DNA from: Vibrio fortis
GTDB lineage: Bacteria; Pseudomonadota; Gammaproteobacteria; Enterobacterales; Vibrionaceae
Assembly (NCBI RefSeq): GCF_000695685.1
Contig: NZ_JFFR01000009.1
Span: forward strand, 124,001 to 188,000
Reading direction: 5' to 3'
Length of the DNA: 64,000 bases
Shown here: piece after piece, positions 10,179 to 19,190 of the stretch
Layout: every line of letters starts with the position of its first letter
How positions within the stretch are numbered: position 1 is the stretch's first letter
Program-made: the position numbers and the translations under genes
The notes under the pieces: model-generated
What the model saw: the letters and a program-made list of their open reading frames with translations, nothing else
Told to the model about the DNA's origin: nothing
Database searches by the model: none

Positions 10179-11186
10179 ATGAAAAACCGTTTTATGAAAG
10201 GATCACTTGCTGCACTTGTGTCACTACTGGCTACCAACGCATTTGCGGCCGAGGAAGTGACGGTTTATACAGCGTTTGAAACAGATATTTTGGCGAAGTA
10301 CAAGAATGCATTTGAGAGCGAAAACCCAGACATTCGCATTAAATGGGTACGTGACTCAACGGGCATTATGACGGCTAAGCTATTGGCTGAAAAAAACAAC
10401 CCAAGAGCCGAAGTTGTTTGGGGGCTTGCGGGCTCATCAATGGCTCTGTTGAAAGAAGAGGGCATTCTTCAACCATATACGCCTCAAGGTGTTGATGCAC
10501 TTCGCTCAAATCTGAATGATCCACAATCTTCTCAAGCTTGGTATGGTAATGACGCATTTTTCAATGCAGTTTGTTTTAACGAAGCCGTAGCAAAACAGTT
10601 GAACTTGCCTGCACCTCAATCTTGGGAAGATCTCACTAAGCCTATCTATAAAGGCCACATTGCAATGCCAAACCCGGCATCTTCCGGTACTGGTTACATG
10701 CAAGTTTCAGCATGGCTGCAGAACATGGGCGAAGACCAAGCATGGAATTACATGCAAAAGTTAGATAAAAACATTGCACACTACACACACTCTGGTTCTA
10801 AACCTTGTGTACAAGCTGGTATGGGTGAAGTTGCTATCGGTATTTCTATGGCAAGCCGTGGTGCTAAGTTGAAAACGCAAGGTGCCCCATTGGCAGTAAT
10901 TACTCCAGCAGGTATCGGCTGGGAGTCTGAAGCAGTTGGTCTTGTTAAGTCATCAGAAGCAGCAAAACGTGTTGTTGATTGGTCGATTTCTAAAGCAGCA
11001 AATGAGCTTTACATTGAGATGTACCCAGTCGTTGGTCATAAAGACGTAACAGCAACAGTGAAAAACTTCCCAAATGTTGAAAAAAACATGGCGAAGATGG
11101 ACTTTGCTCGTATGGGTAGTGAGCGTGCAGACGTATTGAAAACTTGGTCTGATAAGTTTGACGCGAAGTCTGAACCTAAATCTTAA
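10179..11186 (+). CDS. phnS: 2-AEP ABC transporter periplasmic binding protein
   Basis: The 335-residue protein has a signal peptide ending near AFAA. An extracellular solute-binding fold of the iron/AEP type follows (VTVYTAFETD, then WVRDSTG and VVWGLAGSS). It should capture 2-AEP or related aminophosphonates for the PhnT/permease system encoded 4 kb downstream. It resembles the PhnS2/AepX class. GGAG lies six bases before the ATG at 10179; the adjacent ATG at 10176 is too close. The assignment relies on fold plus context; ferric-ion binding proteins share the fold. Confidence 0.85.
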   Translation: MKNRFMKGSLAALVSLLATNAFAAEEVTVYTAFETDILAKYKNAFESENPDIRIKWVRDSTGIMTAKLLAEKNNPRAEVVWGLAGSSMALLKEEGILQPYTPQGVDALRSNLNDPQSSQAWYGNDAFFNAVCFNEAVAKQLNLPAPQSWEDLTKPIYKGHIAMPNPASSGTGYMQVSAWLQNMGEDQAWNYMQKLDKNIAHYTHSGSKPCVQAGMGEVAIGISMASRGAKLKTQGAPLAVITPAGIGWESEAVGLVKSSEAAKRVVDWSISKAANELYIEMYPVVGHKDVTATVKNFPNVEKNMAKMDFARMGSERADVLKTWSDKFDAKSEPKS

Positions 11187-11203
11187 TCTTACCCCTCTAA
11201 ATC

Positions 11204-11231
11204 AAAGGAAGGCTTAGGTCTTCCTTTTTTG
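11204..11231 (+). terminator. Terminator after phnS
   Basis: A stem of AAAGGAAG with CTTCCTTT around a short loop is followed by a run of T. It lies 18 bases after the phnS stop, so expression of the next gene is likely reduced or separately driven. Confidence 0.85.
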
Positions 11232-11327
11232 ATCAATTAGAGCTGCCCTTTAATGCTCGCTCTCTAATAATTCTCAATATTAATCACACCGTGCATTTTG
11301 GTGTCGATTTCGCTAGGTAACTCTTTT

Positions 11328-12749
11328 ATGTCAAAACATTACTCATATTGGTTCAAACAAGCCTTGCAACAGGAGTTTGGTCAGGACAGCCCGCCAAGTG
11401 ATGCTGGTCAACCACTGACACAAGATATCGAAACAGACATCGCTATTGTTGGTGGTGGTTACACAGGATTATGGACCGCTATTTTAATTAAACAGCAACA
11501 GCCAGAAGCGCGAGTTGTGGTTATTGAAAAAGGTTTGTGCGGCAGTGGAGCATCGGGTGCTAATGGTGGGTGTATGCTCACTTGGTCCACTAAGTTTCCA
11601 ACTTTAAAACGCCTTTACGGAGAGCAACAAGCAAAATGGCTGGTGGAGCAGTCTGAAAAGGTCATTTTTGAAATAGAAGCGTTTTGCAAAGAGCATGATA
11701 TTGACGCTCACCTTTATCGCAGTGGTACCTATTATACGGCGACGAACCAAGCCCAGAGAGGTGGCATGGCCCCTGTGGTCAGTGAACTGAAAAAGCAGGG
11801 AATCAACAGCTGGCAGGAGTGTGGTGATAATCTCAGTCGTCAGGCGGGATCAGAGCGTCACATCGAAGGTTACTATTCCGAAGCGGCCGGTAGTGTTCAA
11901 CCGGCATTGTTAGCAAGAGGTCTTCGCCAAGTTGCAATTAAGTTAGGTGTGGAAGTTTACGAAAATACCCCGATGCTAGAGTTGAATTACGGTGAGCCAG
12001 CCAAGGTCGTAACACCCGCAGCAACCGTTACGGCCGATAAAGTGGTGCTAGCGCTGAATGCATGGATGCTTGACCACTTTAAAGCTTTCAAAAGAAGTAT
12101 CGTGGTTGTCTCTTCGGATATGGTGATTACTGACCCGATTCCAGAAAAACTCGGGGAGTATGGCCCAGAGCAAGGCGCAGCTGTGGTTGATTCGAGGATC
12201 TTTGTTCATTATTACCGAGATACACGAGATGGCCGACTGATGCTTGGCAAGGGAGGCAATAAGTTCTCGTTTTCCAATCAAGTCGATAATATGTTTAACC
12301 AGCAGACGCAGTACCTTTCACTGCTTAAAAACTCATTTCAAACCTTGTTTCCAAAGCTAGAACAGCAAGACTTTGCTTACAGTTGGTCTGGCGGTTCTGA
12401 TCGTTCCGTTACCGGGCTACCTTTCTTCGGTAACATTGAGAATCAATCGAACATCTTTTATGGTCTCGGCTACTCAGGCAACGGCGTTGCACAAACCCGA
12501 ATGGGTGGAAAAATCCTCTCATCGATGGCTTTGGGGTTAGACAACGAATGGACAAGAAGTGGCATGACAAAAGGCCCACTAGGTCACTTTCCACCAGAAC
12601 CTTTTCGCTGGCTGGGAGCGATGATGGTGCGCGATGCGGTGCGTCGAAAAGAAAACGCAGAAGATGTAGGTCAAAAGCCGATGTGGTTAGATAAGCAACT
12701 TGCCAAGTTGGCTGGTGCAGCAGGCAAAGCAGACAAAATTACTGGGTAG
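11328..12749 (+). CDS. FAD-dependent oxidoreductase of the phosphonate locus (PbfC/PbfD-like candidate)
   Basis: The 473-residue protein belongs to the DAO/glycine-oxidase family. The dinucleotide motif is GGGYTG at residues 42-47, and a C-terminal GYSGNGVAQT segment closes the FAD site. FAD enzymes repeatedly found in 2-AEP loci oxidise N-methyl-AEP, and sometimes AEP, straight to phosphonoacetaldehyde. This gene sits between phnS and the transporter genes, so that role is the best guess. A gamma-glutamylputrescine-oxidase-like function is the main alternative. The ATG at 11328 has AGG ten bases upstream. No signal peptide is seen. Confidence 0.78.
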   Translation: MSKHYSYWFKQALQQEFGQDSPPSDAGQPLTQDIETDIAIVGGGYTGLWTAILIKQQQPEARVVVIEKGLCGSGASGANGGCMLTWSTKFPTLKRLYGEQQAKWLVEQSEKVIFEIEAFCKEHDIDAHLYRSGTYYTATNQAQRGGMAPVVSELKKQGINSWQECGDNLSRQAGSERHIEGYYSEAAGSVQPALLARGLRQVAIKLGVEVYENTPMLELNYGEPAKVVTPAATVTADKVVLALNAWMLDHFKAFKRSIVVVSSDMVITDPIPEKLGEYGPEQGAAVVDSRIFVHYYRDTRDGRLMLGKGGNKFSFSNQVDNMFNQQTQYLSLLKNSFQTLFPKLEQQDFAYSWSGGSDRSVTGLPFFGNIENQSNIFYGLGYSGNGVAQTRMGGKILSSMALGLDNEWTRSGMTKGPLGHFPPEPFRWLGAMMVRDAVRRKENAEDVGQKPMWLDKQLAKLAGAAGKADKITG

Positions 12750-12777
12750 TTTGGGGTATTGCTTGGTGAATAAATAG

Positions 12778-12811
12778 AAGGCAACTAAGTCACCTCTTAG
12801 TTGCCTTTTTG
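12778..12811 (+). terminator. Terminator after the FAD oxidoreductase gene
   Basis: A perfect 12-bp stem, AAGGCAACTAAG with CTTAGTTGCCTT, is followed by TTTTGCTT. It separates the oxidoreductase from the convergent TonB-dependent receptor. Confidence 0.9.
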
Positions 12812-12877
12812 CTTATCTAAAGCTTGTTTTTTCGCGGTAAACAGGGATCGCTTCGTTCAAATAGCTTTGGAGCTTAT

Positions 12878-15061
12878 CTAGAATTGGTAAGCTGCACTTA
12901 GTTTAATTTCTCGACCAGGTGAAGCGATTCCATTTGATAGATACGCTTCATAGTAACGATCTGTCAAGTTAGTCACAATTGCACCAAACGAAAGCCCTTT
13001 AACTTGCTGAACTTCCCATGTCGCATAGATGTCTTGCAGAGTATATTGGTCACTAGGTTTGTTGCTGTAGGTTTTGTCTTCACCTGTTTTGGTTTGAGCG
13101 TCGTACCAGCGAAGTTTCCAACCCGTTGTTAAGCCCTCACTCCATTCATAACCCAAACCAAGGTTAATGTTGAGTGGTGGTGTATTAGGGAAATCTTCAT
13201 CACTGCCTGTTGAATCGGCGAGGCTGCCTTTATATTTCCCGCGAACGTAAGCAACAGAAAAGTCGCTAAAGAAATCAGCAATACGATATTGGCTGATGAG
13301 TTCGAAACCGTGATTCTTGTAGCCATCTAGGTTGGTGTTCCAACTTTGGTTCTCATCCGTTTCTTTGTCTAAATTCGCACCTACTCGGTTGTGTACGTGG
13401 TCACTCACATCATTGAAGAAAACTGTGAATTCAGTGCCAATAGAATCGCTATCGCTAAATAACCCATCAGTAATGTTGATTACACTTGCTTGGTAGGTAT
13501 GGATTCGTGACACCTCAAGGTCGCGAGCGGTTGCCGTCGCGGTTGCCCGTGCATACTGAACAGAATATAAATTATCGATGGTTGGTGCTTTCAATGCATA
13601 TGCGTATGAGAAATTTAAGCGTGTACTATCGGTCGCTTCGTAATCAAGGTCGATGCGAGGGCTGAAACCTTCATGTGTTGTTTCGCTATAGTCATGACCT
13701 GCAGCTGGATCGTTATAGTCTGGTGCAGCATTTCCTTTGCCTTCACTGACTACATACTCATACCTTATAGACGGAGTGACCGTGAAGCTAGGTGTTGCTT
13801 GGAAGTGGTCAGCAATATAGACCGCATAGGTTTTTTGCTTACCTGAAGGCTCATAATATGGCGTGTACCAGCCGTAATTTTTCTCTGCTTTGCTATCGTA
13901 TGACGCATTGAAAACCAGTGAATCACGTTCTGTTCTTTGATATTGAAGACCCGTGACTAAGGTGTGGTTACCAAGAATCGCGGTGTTATAGATATCGACA
14001 AAATCGCGTTTGTAGCTGAGCCAAGACTCGTGTCCATAGCTACCTACTGACACCCACATTTTTTCAAAGGCAATATCTGGGCGTACCCAGTGACGATCAT
14101 TCTCAGATCGCGCAGCCTTAATGTTGAAATCAATGTACGGGCTGGACGGTGAGTAATGATATGAAGCTGTCGTCGTGTTGTCGGTGTATTCGTTGTATAC
14201 CGTATATGCGTATTTTGCAGCTTCTAGTGAACCATATTTTTTGATTGTCCATTCGGTAATATTTGGCATTTCGCCGCGTCGGTTAGCCCATGGTTTACGA
14301 CCTTCATCTTTATAGCGAGTGTGGCTCACTTCAAATTGGTGATGGTCGTTTTCATAACCTATTTTAAACAGCATGTTTTCTTGTTCGTACCCAGAATAAT
14401 CTAGGCCATTATCTGAACCACCGACGTGGATATCATCAGAGTCTGTCACCGAGCCATTGGCGATATAGTAAAATCCGGTATCGCTTTTGCCGTAGACGCT
14501 CAGGTTGTACGCCATAGAGTCGCCGTTGGTGTTGTATCTCTGATTTGCACGAAAGCCGAAGTTTTCTCCTGGTGTTAACAAGTCATCAACTGTCTTGGTT
14601 TTGATGTGAATAGTGCCACCAAACTTACCGTTGAGCGCTCTATAGTCATGTGCACCTTTGATAACTTCCGCTTCACCAATCAAAAATGGGTCGAAGAAAA
14701 ATGTACCGTAACGGTATTGTTGAAAACCGATCGGTGCGCCATCAACGAATACGGCTATGTCGCTGGGGTCAGAGAAACCACGGATATTGATACGCTCACC
14801 ACCGGAACGAGCGCCACCGTCAAGGTGTGCACCAGGTACTGAATCGATAAGAGACGCAAAGTTGGAATATTGTTGCTCTTCCACTTCTTGCCAGTCGATA
14901 GTGGTTTGACCCGGTTCCGATACGGTAATTGGTTTGGCGTATTGAACACCAATGACTTCAACAGACTCATCCGTGGCTTCAGACGAAACTGCGTTAAATG
15001 ATTGAAAGACAGCAATTGAGAGCAGGCTTAACTTAAAAATGGGGTTCGAGTAAATACTCAT
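12878..15061 (-). CDS. TonB-dependent outer-membrane receptor, Fur-box preceded
   Basis: The 727-residue protein has a signal peptide, a TonB-box-like SVEVIGV near the mature N-terminus, and a plug domain (INIRGFSDPSDIAVFVDGAP, EVIKGAHDYR). A 22-strand barrel follows, ending in the aromatic SAAYQF. It would take up an iron compound. The LKAPTIDNLY barrel motif recalls the FRAP region of haem receptors, but a clear NPNL motif is missing, so the ligand is undecided. It is transcribed against the flanking phn genes, and a near-perfect Fur box lies 69 bases upstream. The ribosome site is weak. Confidence 0.88.
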   Translation of the reverse strand: MSIYSNPIFKLSLLSIAVFQSFNAVSSEATDESVEVIGVQYAKPITVSEPGQTTIDWQEVEEQQYSNFASLIDSVPGAHLDGGARSGGERINIRGFSDPSDIAVFVDGAPIGFQQYRYGTFFFDPFLIGEAEVIKGAHDYRALNGKFGGTIHIKTKTVDDLLTPGENFGFRANQRYNTNGDSMAYNLSVYGKSDTGFYYIANGSVTDSDDIHVGGSDNGLDYSGYEQENMLFKIGYENDHHQFEVSHTRYKDEGRKPWANRRGEMPNITEWTIKKYGSLEAAKYAYTVYNEYTDNTTTASYHYSPSSPYIDFNIKAARSENDRHWVRPDIAFEKMWVSVGSYGHESWLSYKRDFVDIYNTAILGNHTLVTGLQYQRTERDSLVFNASYDSKAEKNYGWYTPYYEPSGKQKTYAVYIADHFQATPSFTVTPSIRYEYVVSEGKGNAAPDYNDPAAGHDYSETTHEGFSPRIDLDYEATDSTRLNFSYAYALKAPTIDNLYSVQYARATATATARDLEVSRIHTYQASVINITDGLFSDSDSIGTEFTVFFNDVSDHVHNRVGANLDKETDENQSWNTNLDGYKNHGFELISQYRIADFFSDFSVAYVRGKYKGSLADSTGSDEDFPNTPPLNINLGLGYEWSEGLTTGWKLRWYDAQTKTGEDKTYSNKPSDQYTLQDIYATWEVQQVKGLSFGAIVTNLTDRYYEAYLSNGIASPGREIKLSAAYQF

Positions 15062-15119
15062 AACAATGACTTATAGTAGTTATTTGGAGGGAGGATTATA
15101 TGAATATTTATAAATTACA

Positions 15120-15154
15120 CAAACATTAATGATATTTATTATCATTAATGTTTG
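15120..15154. promoter_or_regulatory. Fur box in a 35-bp palindrome
   Basis: Perfect 15-bp arms (15120-15134 and 15140-15154) flank a 5-base centre. The core TGATATTTATTATCA at 15130-15144 matches the 7-1-7 Fur consensus TGATAATNATTATCA at all but one defined position. It should repress the receptor gene when iron is sufficient. Confidence 0.85.
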
Positions 15155-15429
15155 GTTTGTATTGCTGTTATGTTGTAACAATTTGGACATATCAGCTGGT
15201 TTTTTGGTTGCTTTCTAGGTAATCCATCTGAATCCATCTGAATTTATCTAAGGCGCTGAACCAGTATGTACATGGTAGAGGAGTCATCTTGGTACTCATA
15301 TTCGATAAATGATCTTCTCAGACTTCTAGCACTTATCGAGGACGAAACCGAACCGTTATACAAACGCAATATAACTGTCATTTAGCTTCTATAAATTTGT
15401 CACTCAACTGAAATATTCAAGGTTTAGAT

Positions 15430-15443
15430 TTGGTATATACCAT
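15430..15443. promoter_or_regulatory. Putative PhnR operator before phnT
   Basis: TTGGTATATACCAT contains the perfect palindrome TGGTATATACCA, 19 bases before the phnT start. It is the best of three copies and close enough to block transcription initiation. Confidence 0.7.
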
Positions 15444-15462
15444 TTAAAGAGTGCTGCAGAAA

Positions 15463-16572
15463 ATGAGCAATTCAACCTATCTGAATATAGAAAACGTTGT
15501 AAAACAGTTTGGTCAATTTACAGCGTTAAAAAACATCTCTCTGTCGATCGAGAAAGGAGAGTTTGTCTGTTTCTTGGGGCCGTCTGGCTGCGGAAAAACG
15601 ACCCTTTTACGTGCAATTGCAGGTTTAGACCTTCCCACCTCTGGACGTATTGAACAGAACCAAGTTGATACAACCTTTCTTCCACCTGAGAAACGTGATT
15701 TCGGCATTGTATTCCAGTCTTACGCGCTTTTTCCTAATCTGACTGTAGAAGAGAACATTGCGATTGGCCTAAAAAACCAAGGTATGTCGAACAAAGAGGC
15801 GCTGGAATCGGTTGAAAGCTGGCTAGAGACGATTGGTCTGTCTGGATCTGGGCAGAAATACCCAAACCAATTATCAGGTGGCCAGCAGCAGCGAGTTGCG
15901 CTTGCTCGTGCGTTAGCACTTTCTCCAGGTCTTCTACTGCTTGATGAACCGCTTTCTGCGTTGGATGCCAAAGTAAGAACGCATCTTCGAGACGAGATTT
16001 GCCAGTTACAAAGAAAACTCGGTATTACTACTATCATGGTGACGCACGATCAAGACGAAGCGTTAACTATGGCTGACCGCATTGTCGTGATGAATCACGG
16101 TGTTATTGAGCAAGTTGGGGCGCCACAAGAGATCTACCAAAAGCCCGCGACTCGATTTGTCGCTGAGTTTGTTGGATGTATGAACTTCATTGAAACATCA
16201 GTGATTGCGGATTCTAAGATGCGCATTGCTGAATCCATTCTAACCTTGCCAAAGTTAGATAACCTGGATACGAACGTCGGCGACCGATTTGATATTGCGA
16301 TACGACCTGAGCAGCTTCAGTTCGTAGAACGTTTTAGTGAATCTCTTCCTGTTCGTATTGTGTCGAGCGAGTTTCTAGGCGCATTCTATCGTGTTGAGTG
16401 TGAACTACAGCATGACCCAAGAGCAAAGCAGATTGTGGTTGATGTGCCAGTTAAAACATTTAATGAAATGAAGCTGCGCCGTGGAGACATTCGTTATGTG
16501 GCGCTCGATCAGGATGGGCTGCGTGCGTACCCAAGCAATGAGCGTCTTGTATCTAAAGATGAGGCGGCGTAA
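15463..16572 (+). CDS. phnT: 2-AEP ABC transporter ATP-binding protein
   Basis: The 369-residue ATPase powers aminophosphonate import. It has Walker A GPSGCGKTT, signature LSGGQQQR, Walker B LLLLDEPLSALD and a C-terminal TOBE-like regulatory domain, as in other CUT1/FbpC-type importers. The ATG at 15463 is used; a GTG at 15451 would add four residues. The gene leads a rightward operon, phnT, permease and phnR, and is separated from phnS by two transcription units. Confidence 0.9.
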   Translation: MSNSTYLNIENVVKQFGQFTALKNISLSIEKGEFVCFLGPSGCGKTTLLRAIAGLDLPTSGRIEQNQVDTTFLPPEKRDFGIVFQSYALFPNLTVEENIAIGLKNQGMSNKEALESVESWLETIGLSGSGQKYPNQLSGGQQQRVALARALALSPGLLLLDEPLSALDAKVRTHLRDEICQLQRKLGITTIMVTHDQDEALTMADRIVVMNHGVIEQVGAPQEIYQKPATRFVAEFVGCMNFIETSVIADSKMRIAESILTLPKLDNLDTNVGDRFDIAIRPEQLQFVERFSESLPVRIVSSEFLGAFYRVECELQHDPRAKQIVVDVPVKTFNEMKLRRGDIRYVALDQDGLRAYPSNERLVSKDEAA

Positions 16573-16577
16573 TTGTC

Positions 16578-18302
16578 ATGGAATCGACACAAATGATGCA
16601 ATCTAAGCGACGAATTCAGCAGCGCATAACACCATTTCTCGCTCGAGTGAGTAAAGACAATGTCATCCTGTTCAGCTTGTTGGCGTTCTTATCTGTGGTG
16701 ATGGTACTGTTCATCTTGATGCCATTGTGGGCGATGCTTAAGAAGAGTGTTCAGAATGGCGAAGGGGAGTTTGTTGGCCTACAAAATTTCGCGACTTATT
16801 TCTCTTCAGCAAGCTTGTGGCAGTCGGTGGGTAACACATTTACTCTTGGGTTACTGGTGACAGTTGTCGTAGGTGTACTCGCATTTGGATATGCTTATGC
16901 TTTGACACGATCTTGTATGCCGATGAAAGGGTTATTCCAAGTACTTGGTTCTGCTCCGATATTAGCGCCGTCGTTGCTCCCTGCGATAAGCTTAATCTTT
17001 CTGCTCGGTAATCAGGGCATCGCTAAAGAAGTGCTCGGTGGGCACTCCGTTTATGGGTTGATTGGAATCTCATTAGGTTTGATTTTTTGGACCTTCCCAC
17101 ATGCCCTGATGATCCTGACAACCTCATTGCGTACGTCAGATGCTCGTTTGTACGAAGCAGCAAGAGCTCTTAATACGTCACCTCTCAAAACTTTTTTCAT
17201 CGTGACTCTGCCAGCAGCCAAATACGGTTTGATCAGTACACTCATCGTTGTGTTTACGCTGGTGGTGTGTGATTTCGGTGTGCCGAAAGTAATTGGTGGC
17301 AGCTACAACGTTCTTTCCACTGACATCTTTAAGCAGGTGGTTGGCCAGCAGAACTTCTCAATGGGTGCGGTTACCAGTATTTTGTTACTACTACCTGCGG
17401 CTTTAGCATTCGGCGTAGATCGCTGGGTGCAAAAGAAACAGAAAAGCTTGTTCGATACACGTTCTGTCGCCTATCAGCCACAACCTAGTATGGTTCGAGA
17501 CAGTGTCTGCTTTATCTATTGTTTGATGATTTCTGCAGCTGTAGTGGTTGTTTTAGGGATGGCGATCTACGGCTCTATGGTGACGTTTTGGCCTTGGAAC
17601 AAAGCGCTGACGCTTAACAACTATAACTTCGCTGAAATGAGTACTTATGGTTGGACGCCGTTTTTTAACTCGCTAACACTGGGCGCTTGGGCGGCGGTCA
17701 TTGGTACCGTACTGATTTTCCTTGGTGCATACGGCATAGAGAAAGGCCGCGCGTTTGCGCCAATTCGCCAAGTCATGCAGATGCTGAGTGTAGTACCTAT
17801 GGCGGTTCCGGGCATGGTTCTAGGTTTAGGTTATATCTTTTACTTTAATGACCTGAACAATCCACTGAACTTTCTGTATGGCACGATGACATTCCTCGTT
17901 ATCAATACCGTGGTGCACTATTACACCGTCGGTCATATGACAGCTCTCACCGCACTAAAGCAGCTCCCTGCAGAGATTGAAGCGACAGCTGCTTCGGTCA
18001 ACCTTCCTCAATATAAGTTGTTCTTTAAAGTGACGGTGCCGGTATGTTTGCCCGCCATATTAGATATCGCGACTTACTTGTTTATTAATGCATTGACCAC
18101 GACTTCTGCGGTAGTATTCCTATATTCAACGGATACCATTCCAGCCTCAGTCTCTGTACTCAATATGGATGATGCTGGCCAAACTGGAGCAGCTGCGGCG
18201 ATGGCGGTGATGATTATGCTGTCGGCAGCGAGTGCTAAAGTGGTGCACTTGGTTATCAATCAGCTGTTTGAGCAGCGCACACAGGCGTGGCGTAAGCGAT
18301 AA
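16578..18302 (+). CDS. phnU: 2-AEP ABC transporter permease, fused two-domain protein
   Basis: The 574-residue inner-membrane protein carries two binding-protein-dependent permease domains in tandem, so one polypeptide supplies both halves of the channel. The two EAA-type ATPase contact loops are visible as EAARALNTSPLK and TAASVNLPQYKL. It follows phnT by five bases. The fused form matches the PhnU2/AepW class rather than the split PhnU and PhnV of Salmonella. Confidence 0.9.
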   Translation: MESTQMMQSKRRIQQRITPFLARVSKDNVILFSLLAFLSVVMVLFILMPLWAMLKKSVQNGEGEFVGLQNFATYFSSASLWQSVGNTFTLGLLVTVVVGVLAFGYAYALTRSCMPMKGLFQVLGSAPILAPSLLPAISLIFLLGNQGIAKEVLGGHSVYGLIGISLGLIFWTFPHALMILTTSLRTSDARLYEAARALNTSPLKTFFIVTLPAAKYGLISTLIVVFTLVVCDFGVPKVIGGSYNVLSTDIFKQVVGQQNFSMGAVTSILLLLPAALAFGVDRWVQKKQKSLFDTRSVAYQPQPSMVRDSVCFIYCLMISAAVVVVLGMAIYGSMVTFWPWNKALTLNNYNFAEMSTYGWTPFFNSLTLGAWAAVIGTVLIFLGAYGIEKGRAFAPIRQVMQMLSVVPMAVPGMVLGLGYIFYFNDLNNPLNFLYGTMTFLVINTVVHYYTVGHMTALTALKQLPAEIEATAASVNLPQYKLFFKVTVPVCLPAILDIATYLFINALTTTSAVVFLYSTDTIPASVSVLNMDDAGQTGAAAAMAVMIMLSAASAKVVHLVINQLFEQRTQAWRKR

Positions 18303-18379
18303 TTCGCGGCTTGGCGAATAAGAATTAATATGCGTGGCCATGGAGCGGCTACCAGAAAGAATAATTAAAAGGAAAATTG

Positions 18380-19084
18380 GTGCAGTACGTAAAAATTAAA
18401 GATGTCATTGTTGAGCAGATAGAGTCGGGGATGCTTTCTCCAAGACAGAAACTGCCTGCAGAGCGTAAGTTAGCAGAGTCTTTCGATACGACTCGCGTTA
18501 CGTTGCGTGAAGCCTTGTCTTCATTAGAAGCGGAAGGACGCATTTATCGAGAAGATCGCAGAGGTTGGTTCATTTCACCGGAGCCATTGCGTTACGATCC
18601 AACTCAAACGCTTAATTTTACCAACATGGCATTGTCTCAGAACCGTCAACCTAAGACGGAGTTGATCGCGGCTAAAGGAATACTGGCGACGAAAGAGGCG
18701 ACTCGATTGTTAAAGTTGGCGCCCTTCTCTGATGTTTACCGAGTCGACCGAGTTCGTTATCTAGAAGATAGGCCAGTGGTGTATGTGACTAATTACATTC
18801 GTCCCGAGTTGTTCCCAAATCTGTTAGAGCATGATCTCTCCAAGTCACTTACTGATATTTATCGAGAGCACTTTGGCGTTGTCTACCAGACGATCCGTTA
18901 TCGAGTGAGTACTACGTCATTGCTGGGAGAGACGGCTCAGGCACTTCGAGCGACATCAGGCTCACCAGCGATGGTGGTTGAAAGGATCAATTACAACCAA
19001 GATGGTGAACTGATTGATTGCGATATTGAATATTGGCGACATGATGCTATCAGTATCGAATCCGTTGCTCACCTAGAGCGGTAG
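18380..19084 (+). CDS. phnR: GntR-family (UTRA/HutC) regulator PhnR
   Basis: The 234-residue protein has an N-terminal winged helix (ESGMLSPRQKLPAERKLAES, then TRVTLREALSSLE). A C-terminal UTRA effector domain follows (FSDVYRVDRVRYLEDRPVVY). A GTG start at 18380 is chosen because AAAAGGA lies six bases upstream; a TTG at 18377 would be too close. As the last gene of the transporter operon it is the likely repressor acting on the TGGTA-N2-TACCA sites before phnW, phnS and phnT, with 2-AEP or phosphonoacetaldehyde as the inferred effector. Confidence 0.88.
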   Translation: MQYVKIKDVIVEQIESGMLSPRQKLPAERKLAESFDTTRVTLREALSSLEAEGRIYREDRRGWFISPEPLRYDPTQTLNFTNMALSQNRQPKTELIAAKGILATKEATRLLKLAPFSDVYRVDRVRYLEDRPVVYVTNYIRPELFPNLLEHDLSKSLTDIYREHFGVVYQTIRYRVSTTSLLGETAQALRATSGSPAMVVERINYNQDGELIDCDIEYWRHDAISIESVAHLER

Positions 19085-19143
19085 AAGGTTAGCTGAGTGA
19101 GCGAGTCGGTGCTCGTCGGTTAATTAAGCTTTAATCCCTAATC

Positions 19144-19169
19144 AGGTCTCTAAGTTAGAGGCCTTTTTT
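19144..19169 (+). terminator. Terminator after phnR
   Basis: The stem AGGTCTC with GAGGCCT (one G-U pair, arms possibly extending into the loop) is followed by six T. It lies between phnR and the DMT transporter gene. Confidence 0.8.
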
Positions 19170-19190
19170 ATCCTCAAAATTGGAAAGAAC

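Larger units (their letters stand above)
15062..15462. other. Divergent regulatory region between the TonB receptor and phnT
   Basis: The 401-base gap carries a Fur box on the receptor side and a PhnR-type operator on the phnT side. It also has a tandem duplication of the 10-mer AATCCATCTG at 15221-15240. No coding sequence was found. Confidence 0.6.
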
